DNA of 10,854 bases from an uncultured Bacteroidota bacterium (GTDB lineage Bacteria; Bacteroidota; Bacteroidia; Bacteroidales; SZUA-534), in assembly GCA_937900725.1 (NCBI GenBank), contig CALCFP010000191.1, forward strand, positions 1-10,854. The letters are read 5' to 3'. The position numbers and the translations under genes were made by a program. The notes under the pieces were generated by a model, which did no database searches, was not told where the DNA came from, and saw nothing but the letters and a program-made list of their open reading frames with translations. Positions 1-7,160 of the stretch are shown here, piece by piece. Position 1 is the stretch's first letter, and each line of letters opens with the position of its first letter.

Positions 1-13
1 GATGGCTCCCTGT

Positions 14-65
14 CCGACGGTCTGGCGACCGCCGGTTACGATGCAGTGTGACGGGTTCCCCGTCA
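14..65. other. Two strong hairpins downstream of the ATPase gene
   Basis: The first hairpin pairs 14-22 with 27-35 (nine positions, one mismatch, TGGC loop). The second pairs TGACGGG (49-55) with CCCGTCA (59-65), seven perfect base pairs around a three-base TTC loop, which reads GAA on the minus strand. They lie 42 to 93 bases past the stop codon of the minus-strand ATPase gene, so they could sit in its 3' untranslated RNA. Neither is followed by a T-run on either strand, so they are not typical intrinsic terminators. The triloop hairpin has the same architecture as hairpins at 8355-8369 and 8432-8446. No convincing reading frame uses bases 1-106. Confidence 0.5.
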
Positions 66-106
66 AGGCTGGTTGGGTCGTGTTGCTAGCTGGGGCTTTG
101 TTTGGA

Positions 107-1660
107 TTAACCGATTATGTATTCCTCGATGTTGCGGGTTTCACGGGAGATATTCATTCCGATGCGGATTATCTGCTGGCCGGTGAGGGCGAAGGGCAGG
201 GGGTAATCTTTGCGCGAAATCTGGTCGAGGGCATCCTGGGCTGTGCCGTCAAACTTGAACTCAATGACATAGCAGTATTGCGGTGTCTGCAACACCATGT
301 CAATGCGGCCATTGCTTGTGTGATACTCTGCCTGGACGTGCATGCCCAGGAGTTTGTGCAGCAGCCACACCTGATTCTGGTAATGGTTCTCCAAGTCCTT
401 AATCAGCTCGTATGGCGTGTCGGCAAAGAGAGACTTGAAGCGTAGGATGAATTGCTCCACATTGCCTCGCTCTATGTCCAAAATGTAATTGCGGATGTCG
501 AATGCCGACTTCGGGCTATTGTGGGTCAAATAATAAGGAATGAGGAATTTAATGAAACCGTCTTCTACCTCTTTGTTGGGGAACCCAAGTTGATAAAGAG
601 CAAAGCGCTCGTCATAACCCTTGATGGTCAGATACCCGCTTTGGTAGATTACCGGGATGGGGTCGGTTGACTCTGAATCAACGCTGTTGATGACATCAAC
701 ATCTACCTCGGCATGCGCCATGCCGTCAAGGTTGTAGTTGTGGCGAACGAGCAGGGCGGCGAGATAACTGGGCGTGCCGGTCTCGAACCAGTAGCTGCCA
801 AACTCGCAGTTTTTCAATGTATTGAGGACACTAAACGGATTGTACATTCCATCAGTACTGTGAGTGAAATGATAGCCATCGTACATTTTTCTCAATTCGC
901 CATACGACTCATCGATATTCATACATTGTTTTTTCGCAAGGCGCTCAACATAAGGCTTTAATACAGTATGCAACTCTTCTTCTGAAATGCCACAAATGTT
1001 ATAATATTCGCTGTTCAGCGATATGTCCTCAAGATTGTTCAAGTCACTGAACACGCTCACCTTGCCAAACTTTGTAACGCCTGTGAGCATGGCGAACTTA
1101 ATGCAGCCGTCCATGCTCTTGAGTGCTCCGTAAAAGCCTTTTAGCGTGGCGCGGTATTCGTTTTGAAGTTCTTCGTTGCCAATGGCTTGAAGTATTGGCT
1201 TGTCGTATTCGTCGACAAGTATTACCACTCGCTGGCCTGTCTGCTCGTATGCCCGGCGGATTACGCCTTCGAATCGAACGCCCAAATCGTCGTTGTCGTT
1301 TTGGCGACCATACTGACTTTCCCAATTTTGCAATGTTGAATCGAGTTTCTTGCGCAACGTATCTTTTTCAGTAAACTTTGCCGTATTCAAGTCCAAATGC
1401 AACACTGGATGCACTGTCCATTTCTGCTCCAACTGCTCCACGGCAAGACCTTTGAATAGTTCGCGCTTGCCAAGGAAATAGGCCTTTAGCGTGGATATGA
1501 GCAAGCTCTTGCCAAATCGGCGCGGACGCGACAGGAAATAATACCGCCCCGTGCTTACCAGCTTATACATTATGGCTGTCTTATCGACATACAAATAGTT
1601 GTCTATTATAAGACTCTCGAAATCCTGTATGCCTATTGGCAAGTTCTTTAACTGCTCCAT
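107..1660 (-). CDS. AAA-ATPase-like protein with C-terminal PD-(D/E)XK nuclease-fold domain
   Basis: 517 aa, a full-length member of the family that joins an N-terminal AAA-ATPase-like domain (PF09820 type) to a C-terminal PD-(D/E)XK domain (PDDEXK_9/DUF1703 type). The family is strongly expanded in Bacteroidales and its cellular role is not established. The opening LPIGIQDFESL and YLYVDKT (about 7-28) are typical. The P-loop is atypical: SRPRRFGKSLL at 44-54 has GKS but not the leading glycine of a standard Walker A. Walker B is VILVDEYDKPI (146-156). A TGVTKFGKVSVFSDLNNL block follows in the middle, as expected. Near the C-terminus, D454 (GRID) and E467-x-K469 (VIEFKF) form the D...ExK nuclease signature, so the nuclease site looks intact. 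There is no signal peptide, so it is cytoplasmic. It has its own promoter and is separated from the upstream secreted-protein gene by 143 bp, so it is probably an independent unit. Family call is firm; function is unknown. Confidence 0.93.
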   Translation of the reverse strand: MEQLKNLPIGIQDFESLIIDNYLYVDKTAIMYKLVSTGRYYFLSRPRRFGKSLLISTLKAYFLGKRELFKGLAVEQLEQKWTVHPVLHLDLNTAKFTEKDTLRKKLDSTLQNWESQYGRQNDNDDLGVRFEGVIRRAYEQTGQRVVILVDEYDKPILQAIGNEELQNEYRATLKGFYGALKSMDGCIKFAMLTGVTKFGKVSVFSDLNNLEDISLNSEYYNICGISEEELHTVLKPYVERLAKKQCMNIDESYGELRKMYDGYHFTHSTDGMYNPFSVLNTLKNCEFGSYWFETGTPSYLAALLVRHNYNLDGMAHAEVDVDVINSVDSESTDPIPVIYQSGYLTIKGYDERFALYQLGFPNKEVEDGFIKFLIPYYLTHNSPKSAFDIRNYILDIERGNVEQFILRFKSLFADTPYELIKDLENHYQNQVWLLHKLLGMHVQAEYHTSNGRIDMVLQTPQYCYVIEFKFDGTAQDALDQISRKDYPLPFALTGQQIIRIGMNISRETRNIEEYIIG

Positions 1661-1681
1661 GGCCTTTGTGTTTGCATCTCA

Positions 1682-1714
1682 CAAAGATATGTTTTTTTTT
1701 GCGTGATTTTGAAA
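1682..1714 (-). promoter_or_regulatory. Bacteroidota-type promoter for the ATPase gene
   Basis: On the minus strand TATCTTTG (1689-1682) is an exact match to the TAnnTTTG -7 element of Bacteroidota. TTTC (1714-1711) is a 3-of-4 match to the TTTG -33 element, with a 21-nt spacer. The -7 element ends 21 bases before the ATG at 1660, so the leader would be short. The spacer contains a run of nine A on the minus strand (T at 1692-1700 on plus), which could make spacing variable. Confidence 0.6.
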
Positions 1715-1754
1715 TGTGGTTTTTGCTGTTTGGTTATGTCAATGTCATACTACC

Positions 1755-1798
1755 ATGCCACAATGCCGAAAGGGAAACTTGCATATTCGGCAAGGCAT
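1755..1798 (-). other. Hairpin just downstream of the small secreted-protein gene
   Basis: TGCCGAA (1764-1770) pairs perfectly with TTCGGCA (1786-1792) around a 15-base loop, and ATGCC (1755-1759) can add an outer stem with GGCAT (1794-1798). It begins six bases past the stop codon of the 1804-2196 gene. No T-run follows on the minus strand, so it may protect or end the transcript only weakly. It is the best candidate for an end structure of the four-gene cluster. Confidence 0.35.
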
Positions 1799-1803
1799 CG
1801 GTT

Positions 1804-2196
1804 TCAAAACTGGCCGAGCCCGTGCATCCGTTTTGCGATATCCTTCCCCATATTGTTGAAATAGTTGTCATCGGTTGCCATAGGGAGCATATCGGGGTAC
1901 TGCACTTGCAAGGTGCAGTTTTGGGTGATGCTCCCTTCGTAATGCTTTATTGTGTTCCATGTGTTTCTGCCATCAAAACTACACTGCAATTCGCAGTTAA
2001 TTGAAGAGTTAAACTTGGAATTTGCCACAAATTTTATTTGCAACGGCGTTTCTGTGCCGCAATAGCCATCTGCATCGGTATTGGGTATGACACTGACTGT
2101 TCCAATGCCTTTATCTTCTTGTGCGAACGCATGGTAAAAGCAAAACAATAAAAAAAAGACAACTAATGATGAATACCGCATATTACTTCTATTCAT
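1804..2196 (-). CDS. Small secreted protein, short paralogue of the 3828-4571 product
   Basis: 130 aa. A hydrophobic stretch (about 10-24) ends in AFA before Gln26, a clear signal peptidase I site, so the mature protein is about 105 aa, periplasmic or released. I recognise no named domain. By eye the mature part aligns with the last ~100 residues of the 247-aa protein encoded at 3828-4571. Shared features in order are D-x2-G-x1-2-C, an alternating hydrophobic QIKF/ELQF strand, NTW/DNW, QYPDML/GYEDIF, and a C-terminal NYFNNMGK/KYLDHAGE block. It therefore looks like a one-domain version of that protein lacking its N-terminal half. The start overlaps the end of the upstream lipoprotein gene by 8 bases, implying translational coupling. 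A second Met at residue 6 (2181) is an alternative start that would remove the overlap and still leave a signal peptide. It probably acts with its lipoprotein neighbour at the cell surface; this is inference. Confidence 0.75.
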   Translation of the reverse strand: MNRSNMRYSSLVVFFLLFCFYHAFAQEDKGIGTVSVIPNTDADGYCGTETPLQIKFVANSKFNSSINCELQCSFDGRNTWNTIKHYEGSITQNCTLQVQYPDMLPMATDDNYFNNMGKDIAKRMHGLGQF

Positions 2197-3703
2197 CCTT
2201 TACGCAACGGAACAGAAAAAAATGATCCCCATTATCTGCAAATACCCTAATTCTTCCTATTCCATTGTAAGCACTTGCAAGTATTCGCGTCAAATATTGA
2301 TTATCGTTATTGTAAAGAGTGCTTGTCATGAAGAATGCTCCATAACCTTTTCGATTTTCTTTTATAACATGATTACTTCTCTCAGAAATTCCAACAGGGT
2401 GAGCGTTAAATCCTAAACCATACCCCTGCAATCTTTTTGCTGGGTCATTAATGTCTATCCACTCATTATCCGAAATCAAATATTCCCTTATGAGAGTATT
2501 TTTACCAACATACACTGAATCAATATATCTTATATCGTCTATAATGATAGGATCAAGTACCCAACGTGATAATTGAGTTATAGTATCATATAGATACTGG
2601 TACAATTCATCTCTTATAAACATTTTTTTTCCTATAGAGTACGGATGAGTTTCTATATTATATGGTTCAACACCAAAATGTGTTTCCAAATCTTCCCAAT
2701 CCTCATTTGTTGCCAAATGAAATCCTTTAGGAATAAAATTTTTTCTTTTCATTATTGGATATGCCTCAGAAGAATATAATACCATTTCAAGGCCTGATTC
2801 CAATGTAATTTGGCAACAACAATATTTGCCAAAATATGATTTAACACCTCCATCAACATGAATGGTATCATCCTCAATATTAAATCGCAAATCATCGAGC
2901 ATCCAAGTACGGTTGCCAATCTTTGCATAACGATAGACATTGTATTGTGAATCGGCAACATAGCCATCGGTATTCAGGAATATGCCTTTTGCCGTAGCTG
3001 GAACAGGTACAAGTTCGCCATTAAGATTGTAATTCATTGTCACATTATAATCATATACTACAGGCTCATAGTATTTACCATTAGCCTCGTCCCACCAATT
3101 GTGGTATATCTGGTATTTTTGATTACCCAAATCACCGGCCGAAATGTAGCACGAGTCCTGTCCTACTGGCACCTCTATTGGGGTCTTGTCGTAATTGCAG
3201 TCCTTGTGTGGAGTCATTGTAACACTGCCTCCTTCAAAGGCATCGTTATGCTCCCATTTTAGTATCACACTCCAATCTCCGTCTTTACTTGAGTTGTATG
3301 CTTCAACTGTATAAGGTGTCATATAATAAAAACAACGTACTTCTGTTTCACTGTGATCGTCATCTAAAAAATGAGTGTTCGCCAACTTCCAATAATATTT
3401 AGTATTTGCCATAAACTTATAATCAGAAAACAGTTTCTCCATATCATCTGGTTTTGTTCCTACTAATATTGTGAACCCATTTTCTAACATTAAAGAAGAC
3501 TCGTCTTCTTCATAGTATAAATTTAATGCACATGGATCATTTTGCGAAACAAACACCACAGCCCCATCTTTCAGCAAAGCAGGCTCCATTTGGTCCATTT
3601 CCTCTTGAGTGAACTTTCTTATATCAACTTCATCCTCACAAGAGTTGAAAACAATTGTCATTGCCAACAAGGCAAACGCTGTGGTTAAAAAACTTCTTTT
3701 CAT
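2189..3703 (-). CDS. Surface lipoprotein with FISUMP-like C-terminal domain (copy 2)
   Basis: 504 aa. The signal peptide ends in a lipobox FNSC with lipid cysteine C22, followed at once by EDEVD. Such an acidic stretch is typical of Bacteroidota lipoproteins sent to the outer face of the outer membrane. Residues ~40-250 look like one or two beta-sandwich domains (ILVGTKPDDMEKLF, then TKYYWKL). From 261 on, the protein matches the Fibrobacter succinogenes major paralogous (FISUMP, TIGR02145) pattern: KIGNRTWMLDDLRFN, PKGFHLATNEDWEDLE (325-340), GLGFNAHPVG, YGAFFMTST and a terminal LFRCVKD. The usual YGRLYxW position reads FGKYCCCQ, with three consecutive cysteines (295-297). It is a paralogue of the 4568-6061 product with the same domain order. 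The gap to the upstream 247-aa gene is 124 bp, with no terminator and no good promoter, so read-through from the first cassette is plausible. Ligand unknown. The FISUMP match is by motif, and the domain is divergent. Confidence 0.82.
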   Translation of the reverse strand: MKRSFLTTAFALLAMTIVFNSCEDEVDIRKFTQEEMDQMEPALLKDGAVVFVSQNDPCALNLYYEEDESSLMLENGFTILVGTKPDDMEKLFSDYKFMANTKYYWKLANTHFLDDDHSETEVRCFYYMTPYTVEAYNSSKDGDWSVILKWEHNDAFEGGSVTMTPHKDCNYDKTPIEVPVGQDSCYISAGDLGNQKYQIYHNWWDEANGKYYEPVVYDYNVTMNYNLNGELVPVPATAKGIFLNTDGYVADSQYNVYRYAKIGNRTWMLDDLRFNIEDDTIHVDGGVKSYFGKYCCCQITLESGLEMVLYSSEAYPIMKRKNFIPKGFHLATNEDWEDLETHFGVEPYNIETHPYSIGKKMFIRDELYQYLYDTITQLSRWVLDPIIIDDIRYIDSVYVGKNTLIREYLISDNEWIDINDPAKRLQGYGLGFNAHPVGISERSNHVIKENRKGYGAFFMTSTLYNNDNQYLTRILASAYNGIGRIRVFADNGDHFFLFRCVKDE

Positions 3704-3827
3704 AATAAATAGTTTTAGTATTCAATATTAATTTGTTTAGTATGCGTTATGTGGTTTTTGCCAGGCAATTTGTACTTGGCAAGTATAGGATAAATCCCCT
3801 TTGTCAGTATTGGCAAGTAGTTAAACG

Positions 3828-4571
3828 TTAATAATTTATCAATTTCTTAACCGCTCGTATTCGCAGTATTTCACCTGCATGGTCTAAATATTTTGAATTC
3901 TCATTGGTGTATTCACCAAAAATATCCTCGTAGCCTATCTTCACATAGCCTCCAGGCACTACGTCAATGTCTATCTTTTTCCAATTGTCACCTTCCTGCC
4001 CAATGCTATATTCCAACTTAGCCTCAGTAGTGTTTGTGGTATAGAAATTGTTGAATTGCAATTCTATTTTTTGCTTTTTCTCAATGCACAACGAACCGAC
4101 CATGTCCACATTGTTGCAGACAAGTATTATAGGGTCGTCTATTGTGTATTTGGTCTGCGCCCGGTAACCCTCATGCGCTCCGCGCATTCCGCATGCCGAA
4201 CGTCTTTCATACTCACCCGAAGAATGTGAGCCTGGTGTTGAATCCAATCTATATTCACAATCGTTATTATGCCTCATATTCCCGGCATACAGACTCATTT
4301 TCAATGCAAAGGACGGCTGATATACAGAATCATAAAATTCGGGTATGTCAAAGTATCCAGAATAATTGGCACTGTCTTTCAAATCGCATTTCGTATCTCC
4401 TATGTACAACTCCATTCTCTTGAGCTCTGGTTTGCTATCACCCATACAATGGCGAAACCGACTGAAGCTCTGCTCAACCTTTATTGCACCAAGGTTTGGC
4501 TCTGGATTCTTTTGTGCAAAAGAGCAAAACGCAACTAATAGCAAGTACAATGCCAATATTATTCTTTTCAT
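3828..4571 (-). CDS. Secreted two-part protein of unknown function, partner of the upstream lipoprotein
   Basis: 247 aa. A hydrophobic signal peptide ends SFA before Gln20 (signal peptidase I type; the Cys at 16 is not in a valid lipobox). I do not recognise a named family. The mature protein splits into an N-terminal part (about 20-143) with several cysteines (for example C42) and a Gly/Ser/Arg-rich stretch, and a C-terminal part (about 145-247) rich in alternating beta-strand residues. The C-terminal part resembles the whole mature 130-aa protein encoded at 1804-2196. The start codon overlaps the upstream lipoprotein stop codon in an ATGA (4571-4568), the classic arrangement for coupled translation, so the two proteins are probably made in fixed ratio and may interact. 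Location is periplasm, cell surface or outside. Confidence 0.78.
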   Translation of the reverse strand: MKRIILALYLLLVAFCSFAQKNPEPNLGAIKVEQSFSRFRHCMGDSKPELKRMELYIGDTKCDLKDSANYSGYFDIPEFYDSVYQPSFALKMSLYAGNMRHNNDCEYRLDSTPGSHSSGEYERRSACGMRGAHEGYRAQTKYTIDDPIILVCNNVDMVGSLCIEKKQKIELQFNNFYTTNTTEAKLEYSIGQEGDNWKKIDIDVVPGGYVKIGYEDIFGEYTNENSKYLDHAGEILRIRAVKKLINY

Positions 4572-6061
4572 TCTTTATCTTTTACTAAACGTAGACTTGC
4601 TAATGATAGGCTAGAAATAGTACAACGCAACACTCCATTATAACCATTTGAATATAACCTACAAGCTGTATGTTCTGATGTTTTTCTAGTATTTGTCATA
4701 TATATTGAAACTAATCCAAATCCTATTGGGGTTAAGCCACTATCTGTAACCCCACTTGGGTTCAAATTCAAGCCATCCTCATTATTTAACTGTTGACCTT
4801 TCCAATCTGACCAACCGACAATAGACCTCATTTTAAATGCAATGTTTGTTTCATTGCCATAAAACAAACCGCTACAATCTTTGCTTTCATCAATTATATT
4901 GTTTACTATGTCGTCAGACAAGTGAATATAATCATCCATTGGCTGGCTTTCCACACCATAATACGTTTCAAGTTCATTCCACTCCTCGTCAGTTGGAATA
5001 TGAAACCCTTTTGGAATAAATTCAGGGTATATTTCATACCCATATTGGGGATTAATGTCAATGTCAATTGTATATTTTGCCAAATATTTAATTATTGACA
5101 CACCATTATATTCGTATTCTTCATAAGACGTCATAGTAACTCCAAAAAAATACCTATGCCTTTCAAGCCTAAAATCATCAATGGTCCAATATTGGTTGCC
5201 TATCTTCTTGTAGCGGTAAATGTTGAAATCCATATCCCGTACACAGGTGGATTTGTCCATAAAAATGTTCACGCAAGTGTCCTTTAGGCTCACTGTCTTT
5301 TCGCCTACCGCCTTGTCTATGGTTACCATAAACGAGTATTTGTTGGCATCAAGGTAATAGATAGTCTCCGTTCCTGGCCAATAGACGTACTCGTAAGCCG
5401 GGTAAGTGCCTTCGGCCTTTACGTAGCATTGCCCGTCGGTGGCTGGCGTGGTTATGCTTGTAGGCTTGAACGTGGGGTCTTCCAACGAGGTTATCTCTAT
5501 GTTGGCTTGGCACCCGTCAAGCATCATTGGGTGAAGCGTTGTTGGCTTGTCGCCCCAATAATACGAGCAGTTCCATTTAACTATTGAGGCCAGTTCGTTC
5601 TCGCCGTTGTCCTGCTCCAGTTCCATTACCGTGTTCGGCATTGAGTATATCTCGCCCTCCGAATCGTATTCGTCGGTGTAATAGATTGTCTCATTGTATA
5701 TTATTCCCAAATGGACTTTGTAGTAGTATCTTGTGAATGGCTCCAACGCTATTTCCTGCTGGCTTGAATTGGCGAATAGGTAATGCTCCATTTCATCCTT
5801 GTTCTGGCCAACGCTTATGTCGTAGTATAATTCAGCGCCTTCGGCTCCGCCATTCCAGACTGCAATCGTTGACAATCCGGCAAGGTTGTACGTGCTGTCC
5901 TTGCAAACAACCTGGTCCAATGATTCCGTTGTGAATTTCACATTGCGGGCTTCGTCAAACAGCGTGTCGAATGTTGTCTCTTCGTCTCCCTTGCATCCTG
6001 CAAAGTTCATTGCCACAAATGCCGAAACGGCAATGGCGAATAAAAATCTGTTGGTTTTCAT
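4568..6061 (-). CDS. Surface lipoprotein with FISUMP-like C-terminal domain (copy 1)
   Basis: 497 aa. The signal peptide has the lipobox FAGC with lipid cysteine C23, then KGDEE, an acidic tail consistent with the Bacteroidota lipoprotein export signal to the cell surface. The middle (about 60-280) appears to be beta-sandwich: VGQNKDEMEHYLF followed by TRYYYKVHLG matches the equivalent region of the 504-aa paralogue. The C-terminal FISUMP-like domain carries KIGNQYWTIDDFRLE (286-300), IPKGFHIPTDEEWNELE (349-365), GLNLNPSG, GFGLVSIYMTNT and a terminal SLRLVKD. The RCVKD cysteine of most FISUMP domains is Leu here. This is the first gene of a cluster of four minus-strand genes. Upstream 6062-6235 I find no convincing TAnnTTTG promoter; CACCTTTG (6097-6090) is a one-mismatch -7 without a good -33. 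GC content falls sharply between the N-terminal and C-terminal coding halves. Function is probably adhesion or ligand binding, by inference only. Confidence 0.83.
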   Translation of the reverse strand: MKTNRFLFAIAVSAFVAMNFAGCKGDEETTFDTLFDEARNVKFTTESLDQVVCKDSTYNLAGLSTIAVWNGGAEGAELYYDISVGQNKDEMEHYLFANSSQQEIALEPFTRYYYKVHLGIIYNETIYYTDEYDSEGEIYSMPNTVMELEQDNGENELASIVKWNCSYYWGDKPTTLHPMMLDGCQANIEITSLEDPTFKPTSITTPATDGQCYVKAEGTYPAYEYVYWPGTETIYYLDANKYSFMVTIDKAVGEKTVSLKDTCVNIFMDKSTCVRDMDFNIYRYKKIGNQYWTIDDFRLERHRYFFGVTMTSYEEYEYNGVSIIKYLAKYTIDIDINPQYGYEIYPEFIPKGFHIPTDEEWNELETYYGVESQPMDDYIHLSDDIVNNIIDESKDCSGLFYGNETNIAFKMRSIVGWSDWKGQQLNNEDGLNLNPSGVTDSGLTPIGFGLVSIYMTNTRKTSEHTACRLYSNGYNGVLRCTISSLSLASLRLVKDKE

Positions 6062-6235
6062 TGCTTTATGAGTTGTTTTTTGTCGTTAACAAAGGTGGAT
6101 TGCCTATACCCGACAAGAATTGTTTTTAAAATCAAAATGTGGATAATTGCATATCTTCCCTTTGCATAATTACAACTTTTTTTCAAATAATCATTGATAA
6201 ATGCCTGCTTTTGCATTTACAGCCTGAATACACAC

Positions 6236-6268
6236 AAAAAAAACGGGCTCACTTGGCAAGTGGACCCG
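6236..6268 (-). terminator. Intrinsic terminator of the DUF2807 gene
   Basis: On the minus strand CGGGTCCACTTG pairs with CAAGTGAGCCCG: twelve positions, one mismatch and one G-T pair, and a one- to three-base apical loop. It is followed directly by eight T (6243-6236 on plus read as A). It lies about 30 bases past the stop codon at 6299. This is the only textbook Rho-independent terminator I see in the window, and it separates this gene from the downstream lipoprotein cluster. Confidence 0.88.
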
Positions 6269-6298
6269 CTTTCCCTAATTAGCAACTATTACTATTAA

Positions 6299-6991
6299 TT
6301 ATTTGTGCCTTATTGAACCGCCCGAACTGGCCCTTACATCGGTAACCGTGGCGTTGCCGTAGTAGTTGACGGACGCTCCGCTTGATGCCTTTGCCTCAAG
6401 TGTTGACTGCACATTTACGTCAACAAAAGCACCACTGGAAGCATCAACTTTGCCCTCGCTGGCATTCAATCCCTTTGCGTGTATTGATGCTCCGCTTGAA
6501 GCACTGGCATTGAGTTTCTGTGTTTTTCCTGAAATTGTCAATGAAGCGCCAGCCTTTGCTTCTGCCACAATTGATGAAGCCTCAATGTCAAATGTCATTT
6601 GAGAGCCTGACGATGAGCAAGTGATGAAATTGTTGCTCTTTAAGCCATTGGCATTGACGGTTGAGCCCGAACTGGCCAACAATCTATCAAGGGTTGGTGT
6701 TGTAACATCGACAACCACATTGCGGACATTCTTTATTTTTGTTTTTGACTTGAAATGAATGCACAACGTACCGCTCTTGACCTCGGTTATGACATTTTCA
6801 ATCTCGGTATCAGGGGCTGTGACTTTCACGACCGTGGAATCGCCCATATTTATATTGACTCTTATGCCTTGCGACACGTTAACACCTGAAAAGGCTTGCA
6901 CATTACGGTTTACGGTTATGTCTTCGGCTTTGCACTGATTGGCAGCTGAAAGAAGCATAACACCCAATCCCAATAAAAATAACTTTTTCAT
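6299..6991 (-). CDS. Secreted DUF2807 (GIN domain) beta-helix protein
   Basis: 230 aa, the usual length for the DUF2807/PF10988 'putative auto-transporter adhesin head' family, which is common in Bacteroidota and has no proven function. The signal peptide has a hydrophobic core at 4-17; cleavage most likely follows KA (residue 22). Cys20 is not in a lipobox. The mature start follows the family pattern: NVQAFSGVNVSQGIRVNI, then VKVTAPDTEIENVITEVKSGTL. From about 105 onward there are at least five turns built on SSG: LASSGSTV, CSSSGSQ, SASSGASIHAKG, DASSGAFV, KASSGASVNYYG and RASSGGSI. This repetitive pattern is expected of a right- or left-handed parallel beta-helix. It is monocistronic, with its own terminator and divergent to the GSCFA gene. 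No clear promoter of the TAnnTTTG type is seen upstream. Confidence 0.92.
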   Translation of the reverse strand: MKKLFLLGLGVMLLSAANQCKAEDITVNRNVQAFSGVNVSQGIRVNINMGDSTVVKVTAPDTEIENVITEVKSGTLCIHFKSKTKIKNVRNVVVDVTTPTLDRLLASSGSTVNANGLKSNNFITCSSSGSQMTFDIEASSIVAEAKAGASLTISGKTQKLNASASSGASIHAKGLNASEGKVDASSGAFVDVNVQSTLEAKASSGASVNYYGNATVTDVRASSGGSIRHK

Positions 6992-7022
6992 ATTATCTTG
7001 TTTTTAAGTTCCGCCATTAATG

Positions 7023-7059
7023 ACGATTGTATTCTCAAAACGTTGCATTCAATTATCGT
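7023..7059. promoter_or_regulatory. Imperfect inverted repeat between divergent genes
   Basis: ATTGTATTC (7026-7034) faces GCATTCAAT (7045-7053), seven of nine positions complementary. The arms extend outward to ACG (7023-7025) and CGT (7057-7059) after a short bulge. Eight T follow (7059-7067 region). It lies 32 bases upstream of the DUF2807 start and about 100 bases before the GSCFA promoter. It could be an operator or part of the DUF2807 promoter; no known regulator site is recognised. Confidence 0.25.
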
Positions 7060-7160
7060 TTTTTTTTGAAAGAAAAATAAAAAAACAGCGGGCGACTTTA
7101 TCTAAAAGATTGAACATCTGTTATTTGTACGCAATTTCCGAAATTGAAAAATCCTTTTGT

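Noticed and set aside
2..445. Open frame of 147 codons on the plus strand at the left edge
   Set aside because: It overlaps the C-terminal coding part of the ATPase gene, whose PD-(D/E)XK motifs prove the minus-strand frame.
7059..7067. Plus-strand terminator formed by the 7023-7059 repeat and T-run
   Set aside because: There is no plus-strand gene upstream that it could end, and the stem is long-looped and imperfect.
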